The notes beneath the pieces are model-generated. The model ran no database searches and was not told the DNA's origin. It worked only from the letters and a program-made list of their open reading frames with translations. 64,000 bases of DNA from Parasponia andersonii (Eukaryota; Streptophyta; Magnoliopsida; Rosales; Cannabaceae), in contig JXTB01000143.1 in assembly GCA_002914805.1 (NCBI GenBank), forward strand, positions 435,810 through 499,809, written 5' to 3'. Below are positions 11,820-25,072 of this stretch, piece by piece. Every line of letters begins with the position of its first letter. The first letter of the stretch is position 1. The position numbers and the translations under genes were made by a program.

Positions 11820-12639
11820 AGAATGTTGCAGTTTTGGCCCATACGATATCGAATTTTGTTAACCTGTTGGCTACACGATGCCTTAAATAAGTTTTTTTTT
11901 TTTTCCCCCCCCTTTTCAAGACTTTACTAATGCATTTTGTGTGTCGAGTTTCAAACCATGAAATTTCTTTTGTTTCCATAAGATTTCAACGGCCTATTAA
12001 AGTCTATGATTCGTTTTTTACGTTTTTTAGGCGAAGCAATGGCACGTGACATCGTTTGAATTTACTTTTAGGTAAATGGAAAACTCTAAAGGCGTTCAAC
12101 TTTGAATTTTAACAGATGTGGAACTGGAAGGTATTTACCCCATACAAATATACACACACAGAGGTATAGGGCTACTGATTTTGTTGCGTTTTCTGATACC
12201 ATGATATTATTTGACAAACGAAGCAAATATAGCACATAGTCATGGTTTAATTGTCAAAGACTTTTTGGCTCGCGTTGAGGAGAAATGAGACAGTCACAAA
12301 CTTTATGAAAGTGGGATCATTTTAAAAATTTTACATGCTTTTTAGCATTGTGTGTAAAGTCGGTTGAAGGGTACTAAATTTGGAAACAGATTTTTTAAAA
12401 TACAACATTCGGTGGCCAGTTGCAACACCCACAAAACTAAAAAATAAACAATTTCTCGGGATGGAGAGGCAGAGAAAAAGGGGCCATAACACCATATACA
12501 ATAAAGATAAACTACGACAAAATAGGTGAACAAAATCCAGCATAAAAAGTTTCCATATACATTGAGAACAACGTAAAGTAAAACCTAAAGAGGATAATAA
12601 ACAAAAGCCATTTAAACTAACCTAGCCGACTAAGGTTGG
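11820..12639. other. Convergent intergenic region
   Basis: 3' flanks of the 79-residue gene and of the NAC gene on the opposite strand. It contains a T-run followed by a C-run (about 11891-11912). No additional gene seen. Confidence 0.5.
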
Positions 12640-13853
12640 TCAAAAAAAGAAATGTCTACGAGGATCATATTGGGTTGGAAAGCAGAAGTTGAATTGAGAA
12701 TTTTCAGGATCATATTCATATGAGAAATTGGGTTGGAATTGGAGTGGAGGGGTAAAGCAACTTGGGATTGAAGATTCGGACGTGACACTAGCAGCTGGAT
12801 CATCATAAACGCTGTCGACTACTTCCGAAACATTAGTGTCACTTTCTGCTACAACGGATGACGATCCTATTGGATCAATAGTCTCTTCTTCATTGTTATG
12901 AAGATTATTCTCAGCACCTTCTTCTACCGATTGTTCTTGTCGTTTCCGAAGATTATTCTCAGCACCTTCTTCTACCGATTGTCCTTGTCGTTTCCTAAGA
13001 TTATTCTCAGCACCTTCTTCTACCGATTGTTCTTGTCGTTTCCCTTTCTCAGCTTTCTTATAAATTTTGCACAAAACCCAATCGTCCAACTGAAATTAAA
13101 GCAACAAATAAACATTCAATCAATTAATTTATTAAAAAAAAAATCTTAAAATAATCATGGACTAACTAACTAACTAACCCTCATGTCGTCTGCATTGATC
13201 CGGACGCGAGGAGACTCATAATTAAGTCGAAATTCATGCATAATCCAATCAGTCTTATCTCCTTTGGGAGGCTTTCCTCCATAGAATACTAGAGTCTTTC
13301 TAAAACCAATCACAGCACCACCACCACCACTACCGCCACCATCTTGTTTGACGGGTTTGTCTTTCCCTGTGGCTTTCCAGTAACCACTTCCAGCGGCTCG
13401 ATTCGGTCGCATCCCGTTCTTGTACTTTCGATCCCTCGGAGTGAAAAAATACCATTCATGTCCTTCATAACTCTCGTATATTGCTTTTACGTGAAAGAAA
13501 GAAACCAAAAAAAAAATATATATATATATATTATACTGTAAAGTCTTACAACAACAACAACAACAACAACAGATATATTCTTCCAACCATATCATAGCTC
13601 ATCGTCATAATTGAATTATAGATGTATAGAATAAATATAAAAATATTATATACATACCTGCAAGGGTCTCTGGATCATATAGGTTAATGTTAACTTCATG
13701 GAATTTATTATAGGGAACAGGCTTGTTTAAGAGCTTGGGTTGTAAATACTCGGTAATGAGTTCATCATCAAGAGGACAGAACCTATATCCCCCCGGAAAT
13801 TCGAACGTATTCCAGTCAAACTCCATTTCTGGAGCTTTGTTTTGTGTTCTCAT
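12640..13853 (-). CDS. NAC-domain transcription factor, 316 residues, three exons
   Basis: Exons (minus) 13853-13658, 13483-13179 and 13089-12640; lengths 196, 305 and 450 sum to 317 codons. The NAC DNA-binding/dimerisation domain spans about residues 18-180. Subdomain A reads [15 protein letters not shown] (family norm FRFHPTDEEL). Subdomain C has [14 protein letters not shown] and the [20 protein letters not shown] block. Subdomain D has [20 protein letters not shown]. The domain closes with [11 protein letters not shown] at 169-179. Unusual: a Gly-rich insertion (DGGGSGGGG) between subdomains C and D, and three tandem 16-residue repeats (184-231) just after the domain. The acidic, Ser-rich C-terminal region is typical of an activation region. 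It should act in the nucleus as a sequence-specific regulator; target process unknown. Intron 1 contains a (CAA)n microsatellite. MEFDW at residue 10 is an alternative start. Confidence 0.9.
12901..13044. repeat. Coding minisatellite, 3 x 48 bp
   Basis: Three nearly identical 48-bp units (12901-12948, 12949-12996, 12997-13044) inside exon 3 of the NAC gene. Each adds 16 residues ([18 protein letters not shown]), so the frame is kept whatever the copy number. Confidence 0.95.
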
Positions 13854-13901
13854 GATTGGAGACTATGAGACTTATAACAAAGCTTTGAGGTTTAACATAA
13901 C

Positions 13902-13912
13902 AATTTATATAT
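13902..13912 (-). promoter_or_regulatory. Likely TATA box of the NAC gene
   Basis: On the minus strand it reads atatataaatt, about 50-60 bp before the ATG at 13853, implying a very short leader if used. Confidence 0.45.
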
Positions 13913-14949
13913 GTCTTTTGTTTTTTTAAGTATATTTATACGTCTTTTTAAGTGAATATTTTGCTTTCTTATTAATTTTGAATAAGCAGTTATGATTTTA
14001 AAATCGAGCTTTATCTTTTTAGATTATAGCACAGCCAACAGTAACAAAACTTATGAATATCTTTTTCACCGTCATTTTTTTTTTTAACATCATAACTATT
14101 TTTTTGCATATTGGTCATTAAATATTAGTCATGATAAATATCATTTGTGATATTTTTATTTTTATATTAGAACAATATATAGATGAACATACGCCTTCAA
14201 TTGGTTGCGAATTTTAATGATTTTCTTTTTGGATTCTCAAAGATATATTGAATTGAGAGAATCCAGGTATGTGTTCCTGATAAATTTGAATCTAATTTCA
14301 AATAATTCAAAAAATTCAAATTCCGGATTTTACAGAATATTATTATAGATAATTCAAATATACATAAACAGAAATTTTAGTATTTATCTTTCGAAGTTAT
14401 TATTATTTCGAAAACTCGTGCTCTGTATCCTTGTAATCATTCGTTGGTCGATAATTGCTTGGGCTAGGGGCTATTGAAATAGCTAATAATTTAAATAATG
14501 GTAAAATCTAGTCCTCAAAACGTCATTTTGGAATGTATTCCTGAATAGATCGTGTTCCCTGAAACACGCCCAATCATAACGGTCAAAAATATGTGGGAAT
14601 TAACTCTAAAAAAAGATATGCTCAAAGGTTAATGCCATAACCTTTCACAAAATACTAATTGGATGATGATTATTTGATATATAAAACTCTATTTTCACAC
14701 CAAAACGACTTTGCATCTCATTCTATATAGAATGGAGAAAGCAGTGATGTATTTTCCATTTCCTTTATTTTTAAGTACATAAATTATTGGCCGTTACTAA
14801 AGCCAATTTGAGAAAATATACGTAGTTACTTAGGCAGAAAATATGGAAAACACAGCAACAAGATTAAGAAAAGTCCGAGAGTCTTGTCCTCACAAATCAC
14901 CAGTTCGTTTATTAAGAGCAAGACATTCAGAGGGTTCTACTTCGACGCC
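13913..14949. other. Intergenic region between the NAC gene and the SDR gene
   Basis: AT-rich, no coding signal. It serves as upstream region of the NAC gene and 3' flank of the SDR gene (both on the minus strand). Confidence 0.5.
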
Positions 14950-17900
14950 TTAGAGACGTGCAAACTGCTTCTCCTTCAAGCTTTCCACAGTCTCCTTGAG
15001 GCTAGTTTCTAATGGAATGTATTCAATACCCAAGCTCTTTGCCTTCTCCTTGGACACCTGATAGGTCGGCATCAATGGTTTGTCATCTGCACACCTGCCA
15101 AATCCATTTCGAAGTTGACAAAATTAATGAATATTAGAGAACTAAGAGAGACACTATAGTAACTCATACATGAAAGAACATGTAATCTAGCAGACTGATC
15201 GTCGGTTGTGTTCGGGATGTGTAGTGATAAAACTTGAATGAGAATGAAACAAAAGAACTTACTTCTCAGGAAGTTGAACACCCGGGTAGAGCTCACGTAA
15301 GGATTTTACGATTTCTGCGTAATGCGCAACTCTCTCAACCAAACAATATCTTCCATTAGCTGAAGGGATCTCATATGCTTGAATATGGGCATTGGCGACG
15401 TCTTTAACATTGACCCATCCAAGACTAAAATTAGAAAATGCTTGTGCTCCTGCATTAAACAACAAGTACAGAACAACCATGCAATTCATGGAATGAGTGT
15501 ATCACACAAGAAAGTACAAGTAGAAATTAGGAGCTGTTTTATTACAAATTTATGATCTCTCATACAGATCAATACAATCAACTAAAGACTACAATTAACG
15601 GATCATGTAAAGACTGTAATTGATCAACGGATCATGTAAAGACTGTAATTGATCAAGAGTATCTCAACCTGACTCTTCAGTAGAAAAAGCTTGTATAAAT
15701 GAAGGAGATCGTAAGATGCGTCAGTATAAACCTTTGATAATCTTAAGTAAAGAACAAGTACCGTTTATCAAGTTCAAAATTGCAGCAGCACTAGTGTTTA
15801 GTGTTGGCTGTAACAGGGGACCAATTACCATTGCTGGGTTAATTGTAACCAAGTCAATACCCTTCTCTTTAACAAACTTCCAAGCAGCATCCTCAGCCAA
15901 AGTCTTCGAAAGCACATACCATAACTAGAAGCAAAGACAGAAAGAAAGTCACCAAAACAATCATTATTGTACCCGAAATGCTAGCAAACAAATATGCAAA
16001 TGAGCAGTGATAAAGCGGTAAATCCATTACACGAGACAGAATTCCTACAGTTTCCAAACCTTTCAACCATCTAAACAGGAAAACATGGAAACGTGTTCAC
16101 TTACCATATTGACATAACCACCATGGCAAGTAAACCTAATTTACCATATCTAACTTTGGAAAGACCATGAAGAACAACACAAGAACAACACCAAGCTCAT
16201 ACCTTAGATTCCTTACAAACATTTGGATCTGAAAACCAGGTCTCATCCACCACCACATCAGGAGTTCGGGGCTTTCCGTTGTATACAACGGCTGCAATAG
16301 AAGATGTCAAAACCACTCGCTTAATGGATGGGAACTTGGCAATGGAGTTAAGAACGTTAAGTGTTCCCTTCACTGCAGGATCAATTAGTTCTGCCTGAAA
16401 GGAGGAAACACCTTACTAAACAGATATAAAACAGTGCAGCAAAGTCAAAAATTTTACTGACACAGTACATGGTTCGTTTTATTTCTCTATTACAAATAAA
16501 AGTTCTGAAGAATTCTGCACTAAAAATACAATGTTGAAAATCTATAGGTAATTTTCATCAGCGATCTTAATGGCAGCAATATCTAAGAAAAAGAAAGACA
16601 GAAAAATACATGAAAGGATACAAAATGACATCACGGAAGGAAACAGATAATATATACTGTAGGATCATGAAAAAATACATGAAAGGATTGAAAATGACAT
16701 CAGGGAAGGAAACATATAATATATACTGTAGAATCATGTAATGTTATATAGGTATTTTTTTTTTTTAACCTATGGGTAGGTATTTTTTTTTAGCCGTTGG
16801 ATCACCATCTAATGGTGATCCAATGACTATAATAAAGTGTATAAAAAGACGTGCATTATTAATGCTCTTTCTTTCTCTTACTTTTTACAATAAAAAAATT
16901 TGCATCCTAAATTTTCATTGGCCAAATTGATACTTATGTACAGGTAAAAAAAAAAAAATACCTACTAGATTGGTGCCATATATGTATATATATATATCAG
17001 AAAGTAGTGATGGTTCTAGTAGATAAACCTGTGGGTCCTCTATATCGTGATAAAAGGGTGATGCAGTATGAAAGACACCTTCACAACCCTCAATACCAGA
17101 GTCAAAAGAACCTTCGTCTAGTAAGTTTGCTTTGAACAGCTGGAGCCTTTCCTTAGCTCCATCAAGCGAAGTTAAGTGGGCTGTCTTTCTGGAATCATCT
17201 GCAGAAGAGTACAACCGAATTAGCTCAAATTCCATTTCGAACTCACTAACTATTAGGCTTTGCTTGGAACTTGGATTTTGCTCAATCAAAAAATTGAGAG
17301 GGAAAAGACTCTGGAAACGAAGGAAAACATTTTTCCTAGAGTTTAATTAATAAAATTTTTTGAAACTTTTTGCTTTTTCAATTTATATGTGAAAATGCTA
17401 GATTAGTAGTTACGTTAAATTTAACTTCCGCATTTCTTTAAAAAAAAAAAAAAAAAATTCTATCTTCCTCGGAATCCAATCCCTTGAATATGTTTTCTTT
17501 CCTCACTAAAATCTGAAGTTCCAAATAGGGACTGAATCAAATGTTGAGAAAACTAATAAAGAGTATTCCATGGATCATATACACAGGAGAATAGCAACCC
17601 ATTATAATCCAGAATCCAGTTATATGTCAGCTATCAGCTACACAAGCATAGTTTCCACAATTTCGCTATCATGAATTTATGATTCATGAGCAGTCTATGC
17701 CCCTCTTTGTCCATAATATCTAGAAAGTAAATCATTTTATCACTCTTCCATTTCATTTTTTTTCCTTCTCATTAAACAATTGATATACATACGTATAATT
17801 TTTGGGTCATCTTCTACTTTGTCTATGAATGAATTCGAACATCTTGCATCAATCCTAGTTCATCAAATGCAATTCACTGACACGGAAAGCACACTCAAAA

Positions 17901-18279
17901 CTTATGTTTCTATATATAAATCATCTAATCCAGTGTCCAAGAAATCAGACTCAGACACCCCCAAACAGCCTCAATAGAAAGAATGATGAGAACATATATT
18001 AGCAATCAAATGAATCTATAGGCCTAAATCCGAAATGGGTATCCTCAAAATCAAGAAAAAGGGTCGAAAATCGCAAGAATCAAGAAGATCATATGCATAC
18101 ATACTCGAAGAGGGAGGGAGAGAGAGAGAGAGAGAGAGAGTCCGACACTGACTTGGGTCGCGAACAGAGGCTTTTACGGTGTACCCGCGTTGGAGAAGGA
18201 ACTTGACGAGCCATGAGGCTATGTAACCAGACGCTCCGGTGACGCACACCACTCTCCCAGCTCCAGTTAAATTGCTCAT
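14950..18279 (-). CDS. NADPH-dependent SDR reductase, cinnamyl-alcohol-dehydrogenase / phenylacetaldehyde-reductase type, 327 residues
   Basis: Six exons (minus): 18279-18153, 17198-17029, 16394-16203, 15924-15762, 15449-15263 and 15094-14950, totalling 328 codons with all GT-AG junctions in frame. Seen: the Rossmann motif [11 protein letters not shown] (residues 13-23), the NADP-preferring arginine in ASVRDP (R40), catalytic serine in VLTSSIAAV (about 130/131), and the catalytic YxxxK as Y166-V-L-S-K170. These are hallmarks of extended SDRs of the DFR/CCR/CAD-like clade. The length and segments such as [10 protein letters not shown] and [20 protein letters not shown] fit the subgroup whose tomato and rose members reduce phenylacetaldehyde to 2-phenylethanol. 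The substrate cannot be read from sequence; a cytosolic aldehyde reductase is likely. Intron 2 hosts a MITE and a tandem duplication; intron 1 has an (AG)n tract. Confidence 0.92.
16602..16738. repeat. Tandem duplication, 2 x about 68 bp, in intron 2 of the SDR gene
   Basis: Units 16602-16669 and 16670-16738 differ at only a few positions; both contain 'aatacatgaaaggat' and 'aatatatactgtag.atcatg'. Confidence 0.9.
16751..16980 (+). mobile_element. MITE of the (TA)n-flanked family, copy A
   Basis: Ends are inverted: the left end ggtattttttttttttaacc with gggtaggtat pairs with the right end (aggtaaaaaaaaaaaaatac with acttatgtac). A central palindrome of about 32 bp centres on gttggatcacc/ggtgatccaa. 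The right edge 'attggtgcca' leads into (TA)n. It lies in intron 2 of the SDR gene, transcribed antisense, with no splice-site damage visible. Confidence 0.75.
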
Positions 18280-18517
18280 CCTTCTTCTACGAATCTCTAC
18301 TCCACTCCACTCTGCTTCAATCGGATTCGAATCTGTTTTCCTTGCCCCTGTTTTGTTGTTATTTTTGTCATCATTAATATATTAACAAACAATTATTATT
18401 ATTGTAATTGAGTTTTTCTTTCTTTTGTTTTTTATTTTTTTTTGTCGTCAACCACGTGTTTCGGCAGCCAACAGTTCAGGTCTTCGTGTGTTACGTGGCA
18501 ACTTATGATATTTGTTG

Positions 18518-18862
18518 CGGACATTATACTTTTATACCTGTATTTTAATACTTTGTTTATATTATACCTTAATCAATATTGATTTTTAGATTTGAAATCT
18601 GTTACAAATTTATATCTTGTTACTAATTTAGAGCAGTTAATTTACCAAGTTACCGTTTAAAAAATTAAAAATAAACCATATAAAAACTGATCCGAGAATA
18701 AGTTTATTAAATCATCTTGGTAAATTAATTGCTCAAAATTAGTATCAGGGTATAAATTTGTAACAAATATTAAATGTAAAGGTCAATATTGATAATAACC
18801 AAAACATAATGTATAAATTGAATAAAATATCAAAACACATGGTATAAAAATAATAATATCCC
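18518..18862. mobile_element. Mutator-type MITE with a perfect 9-bp target duplication
   Basis: A 345-bp foldback: the arms, about 140 bp each, pair over most of their length (shared words ttacaaattta, tcaatattga, taatttaccaag). Both sides carry TATTTGTTG (18509-18517 and 18863-18871). A 9-bp duplication with long inverted ends is diagnostic of Mutator-like elements. No coding capacity. It sits about 240 bp upstream of the SDR gene start. Confidence 0.85.
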
Positions 18863-18871
18863 TATTTGTTG

Positions 18872-21800
18872 ACCATTGTTGACCAAGAGATTTAGTTTAA
18901 GCAGAAAGAATATTCATTATTTATTTAGTATTTCAATTTTCGATTTGAGTTATATTAAGATAAATATGAAAGTTTATTATAATATTAAGTATTTTTTTTA
19001 ATTTGTAATAAGTATAGATCATTTATTAAGTTCTATTTTTTTTTTTTTAAAAAAAAAGCACTTCACTTTTAAATTATTTATTTTTGAAATTTTAAGAGTA
19101 TTTTGTTACTTGTTAGTATTTTTTTTTTCTTGAATAAACTGTATTTTTTTTCTCCCGAACTATTGGTCGTGTAAAGTGTCGCCCTTAATCAATTAAAGCT
19201 TTAGTGTTGTGGGGAGAGGGGGTTGGGGGCATGAACGGCGGAGAGAAAGAGAGAAAAAGGAAGAAAAAGGCAGAATTAATGGATTTTTTTCTTTTTTTTT
19301 TTCATATTCATTTTCTGTATTTAACTCATTAAAAAATTATTAGATAATAAATATTCCAAAAAAATATTTAAATAAGTGTCATGTCAGCATTTCGTCCATT
19401 TATGTACAAATAGCTATAAGGACAAAGAAGCACTAATTTTTCTAACATTTGAACAATATAAGGACAATTTACCTAACAAAAAGATATTTAGGGACGAAAC
19501 TCTACATGATGAATAATTCAGGAAGAAAAAATACAATTTGTTCTTTTTTTTTTTCCCCCCCCCCCTTTTTAGAGGAATGTTGTTACCTGTTAGTGTAAGT
19601 ATTGGTTTCTACTCACCAACCTCTAATAAGTTAATGATGTGTGCCGTGACTCGAATTTTAATTTGCTTAATCTCGATCTAACACATTTTTCTAACAACGT
19701 CATCCTTTTCTTCACGATCTAACACATTCATTTCTCTCCTAAGCTTACCATGTGCACTTTGATGTAGACAGTGGACACTTTTCCTTTGTCTATTTTTTTT
19801 TATAATTGCAAAAATACCTCGTAGGAGTTTAGGTAAATGTTTGATATGTTGCTGTAGTTTTTATGAATAACAAAAAGAGTAATTATAAAAAAAATGTACT
19901 TTTTTCTAAATCAATTTAAAAAATGGTTGTTTTTACACCTATTATATAAATGGCCATTTTATAATTTTATTTTGATAAATGGTCATCTTTGAGTTTATAT
20001 ATTTTTTAAAATAAATCAATTTTTTTAAAAAATAAATCAGTTTTATACAAAATAAATCAATAAATTTTGACCCATTAATATAAAAAAAATTGCTATTTTT
20101 CAAATAAATTTCAAGCTTTGGCTATTGTTATACAGTATTTGAAAAATAGAATCCAAAATTCAGCCATTTGGTTCTTGGATTAGCTAAATATACAAATTTC
20201 ACCTCTCAATTTAATCAAAATTAAGTAAGATTATGTTATATATATATATAAACGACCAACATATTCTTACCTAAGCAACATTGATTATTTTTTTAAAAAA
20301 AAATTGTGTAAGATTTTTCTTCATTTTTAGGCTCTATTGGGAACTTATATTTTGTCCAAAAAACCAAGGAAAAAAGAAAAAGAAAAATATATTCCTAAAG
20401 CTCCATAAACTTTTCTTTAGAATTTTTTTTCATTCAATTTATAGATATTCTAAATACTCTAAAATTATATTAAATTTACCCCAAATTTGTCCTAAAAATT
20501 TTTATAATCTAAACAAGAGAAAATAAAATTGCAAAACCCCATTTTGTTTTTTGTAAAATGTACTTATTTAGTTTTAGATTTAGATTATGCCTAATTTTAT
20601 TTTTTTTCGAATATCAATTTTGACAACACTAAATTATTCTAGAGTTACAATGTGTGTTAATTTACATGATGATAATACAAGTCACAACACAATAATACGA
20701 TTAGAAATCAGCATGAAGTTAGCGAATTTGGGTTTGTCTTAAACAGGTATAAATCAAAACAAATGATTAAATAATATGTCAAAATTAAGTTAGCATGTCA
20801 AACTTGAAATTGATACGTTTAACATGATTAAATTTTTTTTATACTTGGTATTATATTACATAAGTTAAGATTTATGATTTCCTTGTAATGTTTCATGTAT
20901 TGAAACTTGAAAGTTTTATTTTAATTTTAAACTTTAAACTGTGTATTATATTTATTTGAGTAATTATGGTTGATTAGTTATAATGAACATGTTAGATGAG
21001 TCAAAAGATTATATCGGAATATAAAATAAGTTAACGTCCTAGATTTAACAAGTTAATAGGTTATGTTAGGTTGAACTAAATTGGACATGTGTTTACATGA
21101 ACATGTTAAATTGAGTTTAGTTAATGGACTAACTAGTAAATAAGTTAGTAGGTTATGTTAAGTTGGATATAACCTAAATACGATTCGTTTAAATAATTTG
21201 TTAAATATATAGTTCACAATTAAACTATTTATGTAACCTATTGTGTATAGGTTTACAAATACTAATACAGATGATATACATACCGTATTCAAATTCGGCA
21301 GTTGTCTGTTATATATAAGTCTTAATACATCACAAATACAACATGACAGCATGGATTATCATCCTTATTAATTTATCAATCTAATGATTTAATCTAAAAG
21401 ATATTTTTATTCTTACAAAAAATCCGAATCTAAATAACTTTTTATTCCTATTTTCTTTTTCTTATGAGAAAATAGCCAAAGAATGTCCCATCGGTCACTA
21501 AAAATAAAAGATGTGAGACCCACCTATAAATTTAAAGAAATTCATCCACACCTAATTACTATATTTGGAGCATATTCTAAATTATTTTCCATTGCTCCAA
21601 ATAAGGCAAGAAAGTAGGCTTCTTTTGACGACTTACTACAGAACGAGTACGACTAATATTGCTATAAAAAAAAAAGTACGACTAGTAGTGAGACTAGTAA
21701 TGAGTTTACTAGCGTAATTAGAAACAAGATTTTTGCTAACATCAGTCACAAATGACGCCTATAGACTATTCATTTTTGTGGACCCATAATGGAATCCACA

Positions 21801-22677
21801 TGAGTTCCACACAAATTGATGGCCTAGATGCATCTATAACGACTGACGCTAACAAGTCTTTAAAAACGAAAGGAACAAAAAGTTTTTTAGGGTGCATTTA
21901 ATATGTATGACTGAAATTGGATTATAGCATCAGATTGAATTAGATAAACTTAATACTATTTTATGTTTGGTACAGTATTGGATTGAAATGAGATTATTAT
22001 TATAATATGAGACTAACTTTTCATGAAATGTATAATAGATTTATTTTAAATTAGTTTAAATCTTAAATATGTAAAAATTATTTATAAGGTAAGACCGACT
22101 ACTTTTGAAATTTAGAATTTATATGGGTCTCATCATTTTTAAACATGAGATTATTGATTCCACATTTTTAAATAAGATAAATTATCGTATTTTCATTAAA
22201 TTATTTTGGAGTTGTAAATTATTTATCTCAATATTAAGTTAGTATCAAAAAAATATGAGTTTACAATAAATAATTTGAATTCAATCCCAATTTACGATAA
22301 ATAATCTAAATTCAATCCCAATTCTGATCCTATATACCAAATAAGGAACGTGGAAAAATATATCAAGATCTTTTCCACTCCCGAAACAACAATTGGCCTA
22401 GAAATTCTAGTAGAATAATGATAACAATAACAATGATAATAAAACAATAATAATATATAATAAAAACAGGCAACAAAGTTCCAGAAGCCACAAAAAAAAA
22501 AAAAAACAAAAACAAAAAAAATACTTTAGATATGTCTGCCATTATTATTAGGAGAAATTGCAAATTCACTCCCTAATTAATGATATATGATTTCACTACT
22601 ACTAGCTATACCTGTGTTTTTGTTACGGCACAAAGGAGCGGGCTCCAGATTCTCCTGGTGCTTGTTTGTAGAACATG
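18872..22677. other. Long AT-rich intergenic region, no gene seen
   Basis: No protein-like frame. Notable: a T-run followed by an 11-base C-run near 19545-19565; repeated aaataaatcaa/tt-rich words at 19900-20070; and 20640-21360 with gttatgttaggttg/gttaagttgg words suggesting an eroded hAT-like element. The Copia element has inserted at its right edge. Confidence 0.45.
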
Positions 22678-23799
22678 TGAAAGAGCGAATAATCTGTTAG
22701 TAATCTTTATGTTGCAACATGATTAGTTTCACGGTCATGTTACAATATGCGACAAAATATTTTACCTGAATAAGTTTTTTAGTCTTTTCTATATTTTCCT
22801 TTTATATGCTTTAGGTCACGATTTGTATAGTTGTCAAACATAAAAATCTGATCATATTAATGCATAGACGGATTCAATTGAGAAGGAATGAGTAAGTGAC
22901 TCTTTCCTAAATTGGTTTTGAGTATATGTCTATATTTCATTAAGAAAATTCCTTTAATTGAATATTTTATGTATAATATCTTTTATGGAAGTTTTCTTAA
23001 CTCATTTGTACTGATTCTCACTGATTAAAGTTACTCTAATTCGTGTTATTTGTTGTCAAATAGGTTTGAATAACTTATATTTTTATACCAGGAAAGTAAT
23101 CTGAAAGTTTCCTTTTTATGTTACAACATGACTGGGTTGACAGACCATGTTGCAACATGTGGACAGAATCAGCAACTACTTTCTAGATCCGTTTTCTAAG
23201 TTTAGTAACAAACTTAGTTGATCTTGCAAGTATTCTAATTAATATTAAATTCTTTTAATTATTATTTTGCAGATCTTACACGTGAAAGCTTGTTCTCTTC
23301 TCTATTTAAAGGCCACTTAAGAGTAGTTTTATGTGTAGAGACAACTTATTGTATTTTTCGGTTTTAAAATAAAAGTTTTTTTTTAACCATATTTTAGACT
23401 TAGGAGGTGTCCTAGTCGTTTAAGTGATAGTGCTTTGGGAGAGGTACTGATTATCTTCAGGAGAAAATCAACTTCAAGTACCTGAAGGGATTTCAGAAGA
23501 ACGAAGTCAACCTAAAACGAGTGGTGCTTGCTAAACACGTTAATGAAGGAATATATCTATATTGTGACAATCAAAAGAGGGAGTCTTATTATTGTATAAG
23601 TCAAATTAGTGTTTGTATTCATTCAAACTTTGCTAATAGTGTTTATTATCTGGGCATGGCCCCTTGGACGTAGGTTATTGGGAGATAACTGAACCAAGTA
23701 AAAATATCTTGTGTTATTTTTACAATTTCTGTATTATCATCTCACATAATTAATTGAAAATTAATTTTATTCAGTAATACCTGATAAACGGACCTAATA
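22678..23799 (+). repeat. 5' LTR of the Copia element
   Basis: Starts TGAAAGAGCGAATAATCTG and ends ..gataaacggacctaata (the terminal CA has decayed to TA), 1122 bp. Pairs with 31816-32971. Confidence 0.9.
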
Positions 23800-23800
23800 A

Positions 23801-23815
23801 TTAGTATCAGAGAGG
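23801..23815 (+). other. Primer-binding site of the Copia element
   Basis: 'ttagtatcagag' just after the 5' LTR is a one-or-two-base variant of TGGTATCAGAGC, the complement of the initiator tRNA-Met 3' end used by most plant LTR elements. Confidence 0.65.
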
Positions 23816-23869
23816 AACACTAATGTTTTTAGTGAGATCTTGCAGTACATTTGATCTGATTTTTTAGGT

Positions 23870-25072
23870 ATGTCGTTCCTTACTGAAGGTGGGTATATAT
23901 CATGCCCTCCACTTCTTGATGGCACAAACTACTCCTATTGGAAGGCACGCATGAAAGCTTTCATTAAAGCTCTTGATGAAAAAGCTTAAGGATCCGTTCT
24001 TAGTGGTTGGAGTCCTCCAACTATTAAGGATGATGAAGGGAATGATATTATTAAACTTGAGTTGACATGGTCATCTGATGATGACAAACTTACTAATTAC
24101 AATTCTAAGACTTTGCATGCTATATTAAATAGAGTAGATGCTACTAGGATTAAGATGATCACAAATTGTAAATCTGCAAAAGAAGTATAGGATATTTTGT
24201 AAACACACTTTGAGGGTTCTGGTGATAGGAAAAGGACCAAATTAATCATGTTATCCTCTAAATTTAAAGAATTGCGAATGAGAGAAGATGAAACATTATT
24301 TGAATATTTCACTAAGGTTTATGATATCTCTAACGAAGCTTTTGCTCTTGGAAAATGTTTTTCAGATACAAAGATGGTTAGAAAAATTTTTCGATTAATG
24401 TCTGACAGGATTCAGCCAAAACTCACGACAATAGATGAGAGCAAAAACCTTGACATCATGAAAGTTGAGGAGCTGATGGGGTCTCTTCAGACCTATGAGA
24501 TGAACATTAAGCGAAGAAAAAAGAAGAAAACCATCGCTTTAAAGGCTGCATCTGAACCAATCTATAAAGAATGTGAAGAAGAGAGTGACGAGCTTACCCT
24601 CTTACCAAAGAACTTCAACAAGTTCTTAAAGAAGATGAGTAAAAAGTCAAAACATGATAATTCCAGCAAAGGTAAGCCCTCTCCTAAACCTGATTTTAAT
24701 AAGAAGAAAGAGATTCAATACAGAGAATGCGAGAGATATATCCAAGTGCAAGCTGAGTGTACCAATACCTTGAAGAAAAAGACAAAGGCTATGACTACTA
24801 TATGGGGTGATGAAGAATCTGAAGGTAGTCAAGATGAAGATGACAACCATGTAAGTAATCACGTAGCTTTTGGTATTTCTTTGGTTTCAGATGATGTTTG
24901 TTCTTTGCAGAAATCTACAGGTCATGTTGCAACACAGGCTATGCAAAGCAGTTCTATTGCAACATCCGGAACAGAAAAAGATCACAATACTGATTCTGAT
25001 TCTGACAGTGATGAATCTGAACTGAATGTAGAATCAATTCAAGCATCATATGAGAATATGTTTTCTCAATAG
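23870..25072 (+). pseudogene. Copia gag, broken
   Basis: Starts at the ATG at 23870 with PPLLDGTNYSYWKARM, the usual N-terminal signature of plant Copia gag. At least three premature stops precede the open stretch 24248-25072, and another stop follows. The middle part (QPKLTTIDESKNLDIMKVEEL) is typical of the UBN2/gag capsid region, followed by a Lys-rich and then an acidic tail. The zinc knuckle lies further on, at about 25535-25580, in a new open segment; it reads C-x2-C-x4-H-x4 with tyrosine in place of the final cysteine, so the knuckle is damaged. Confidence 0.85.
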
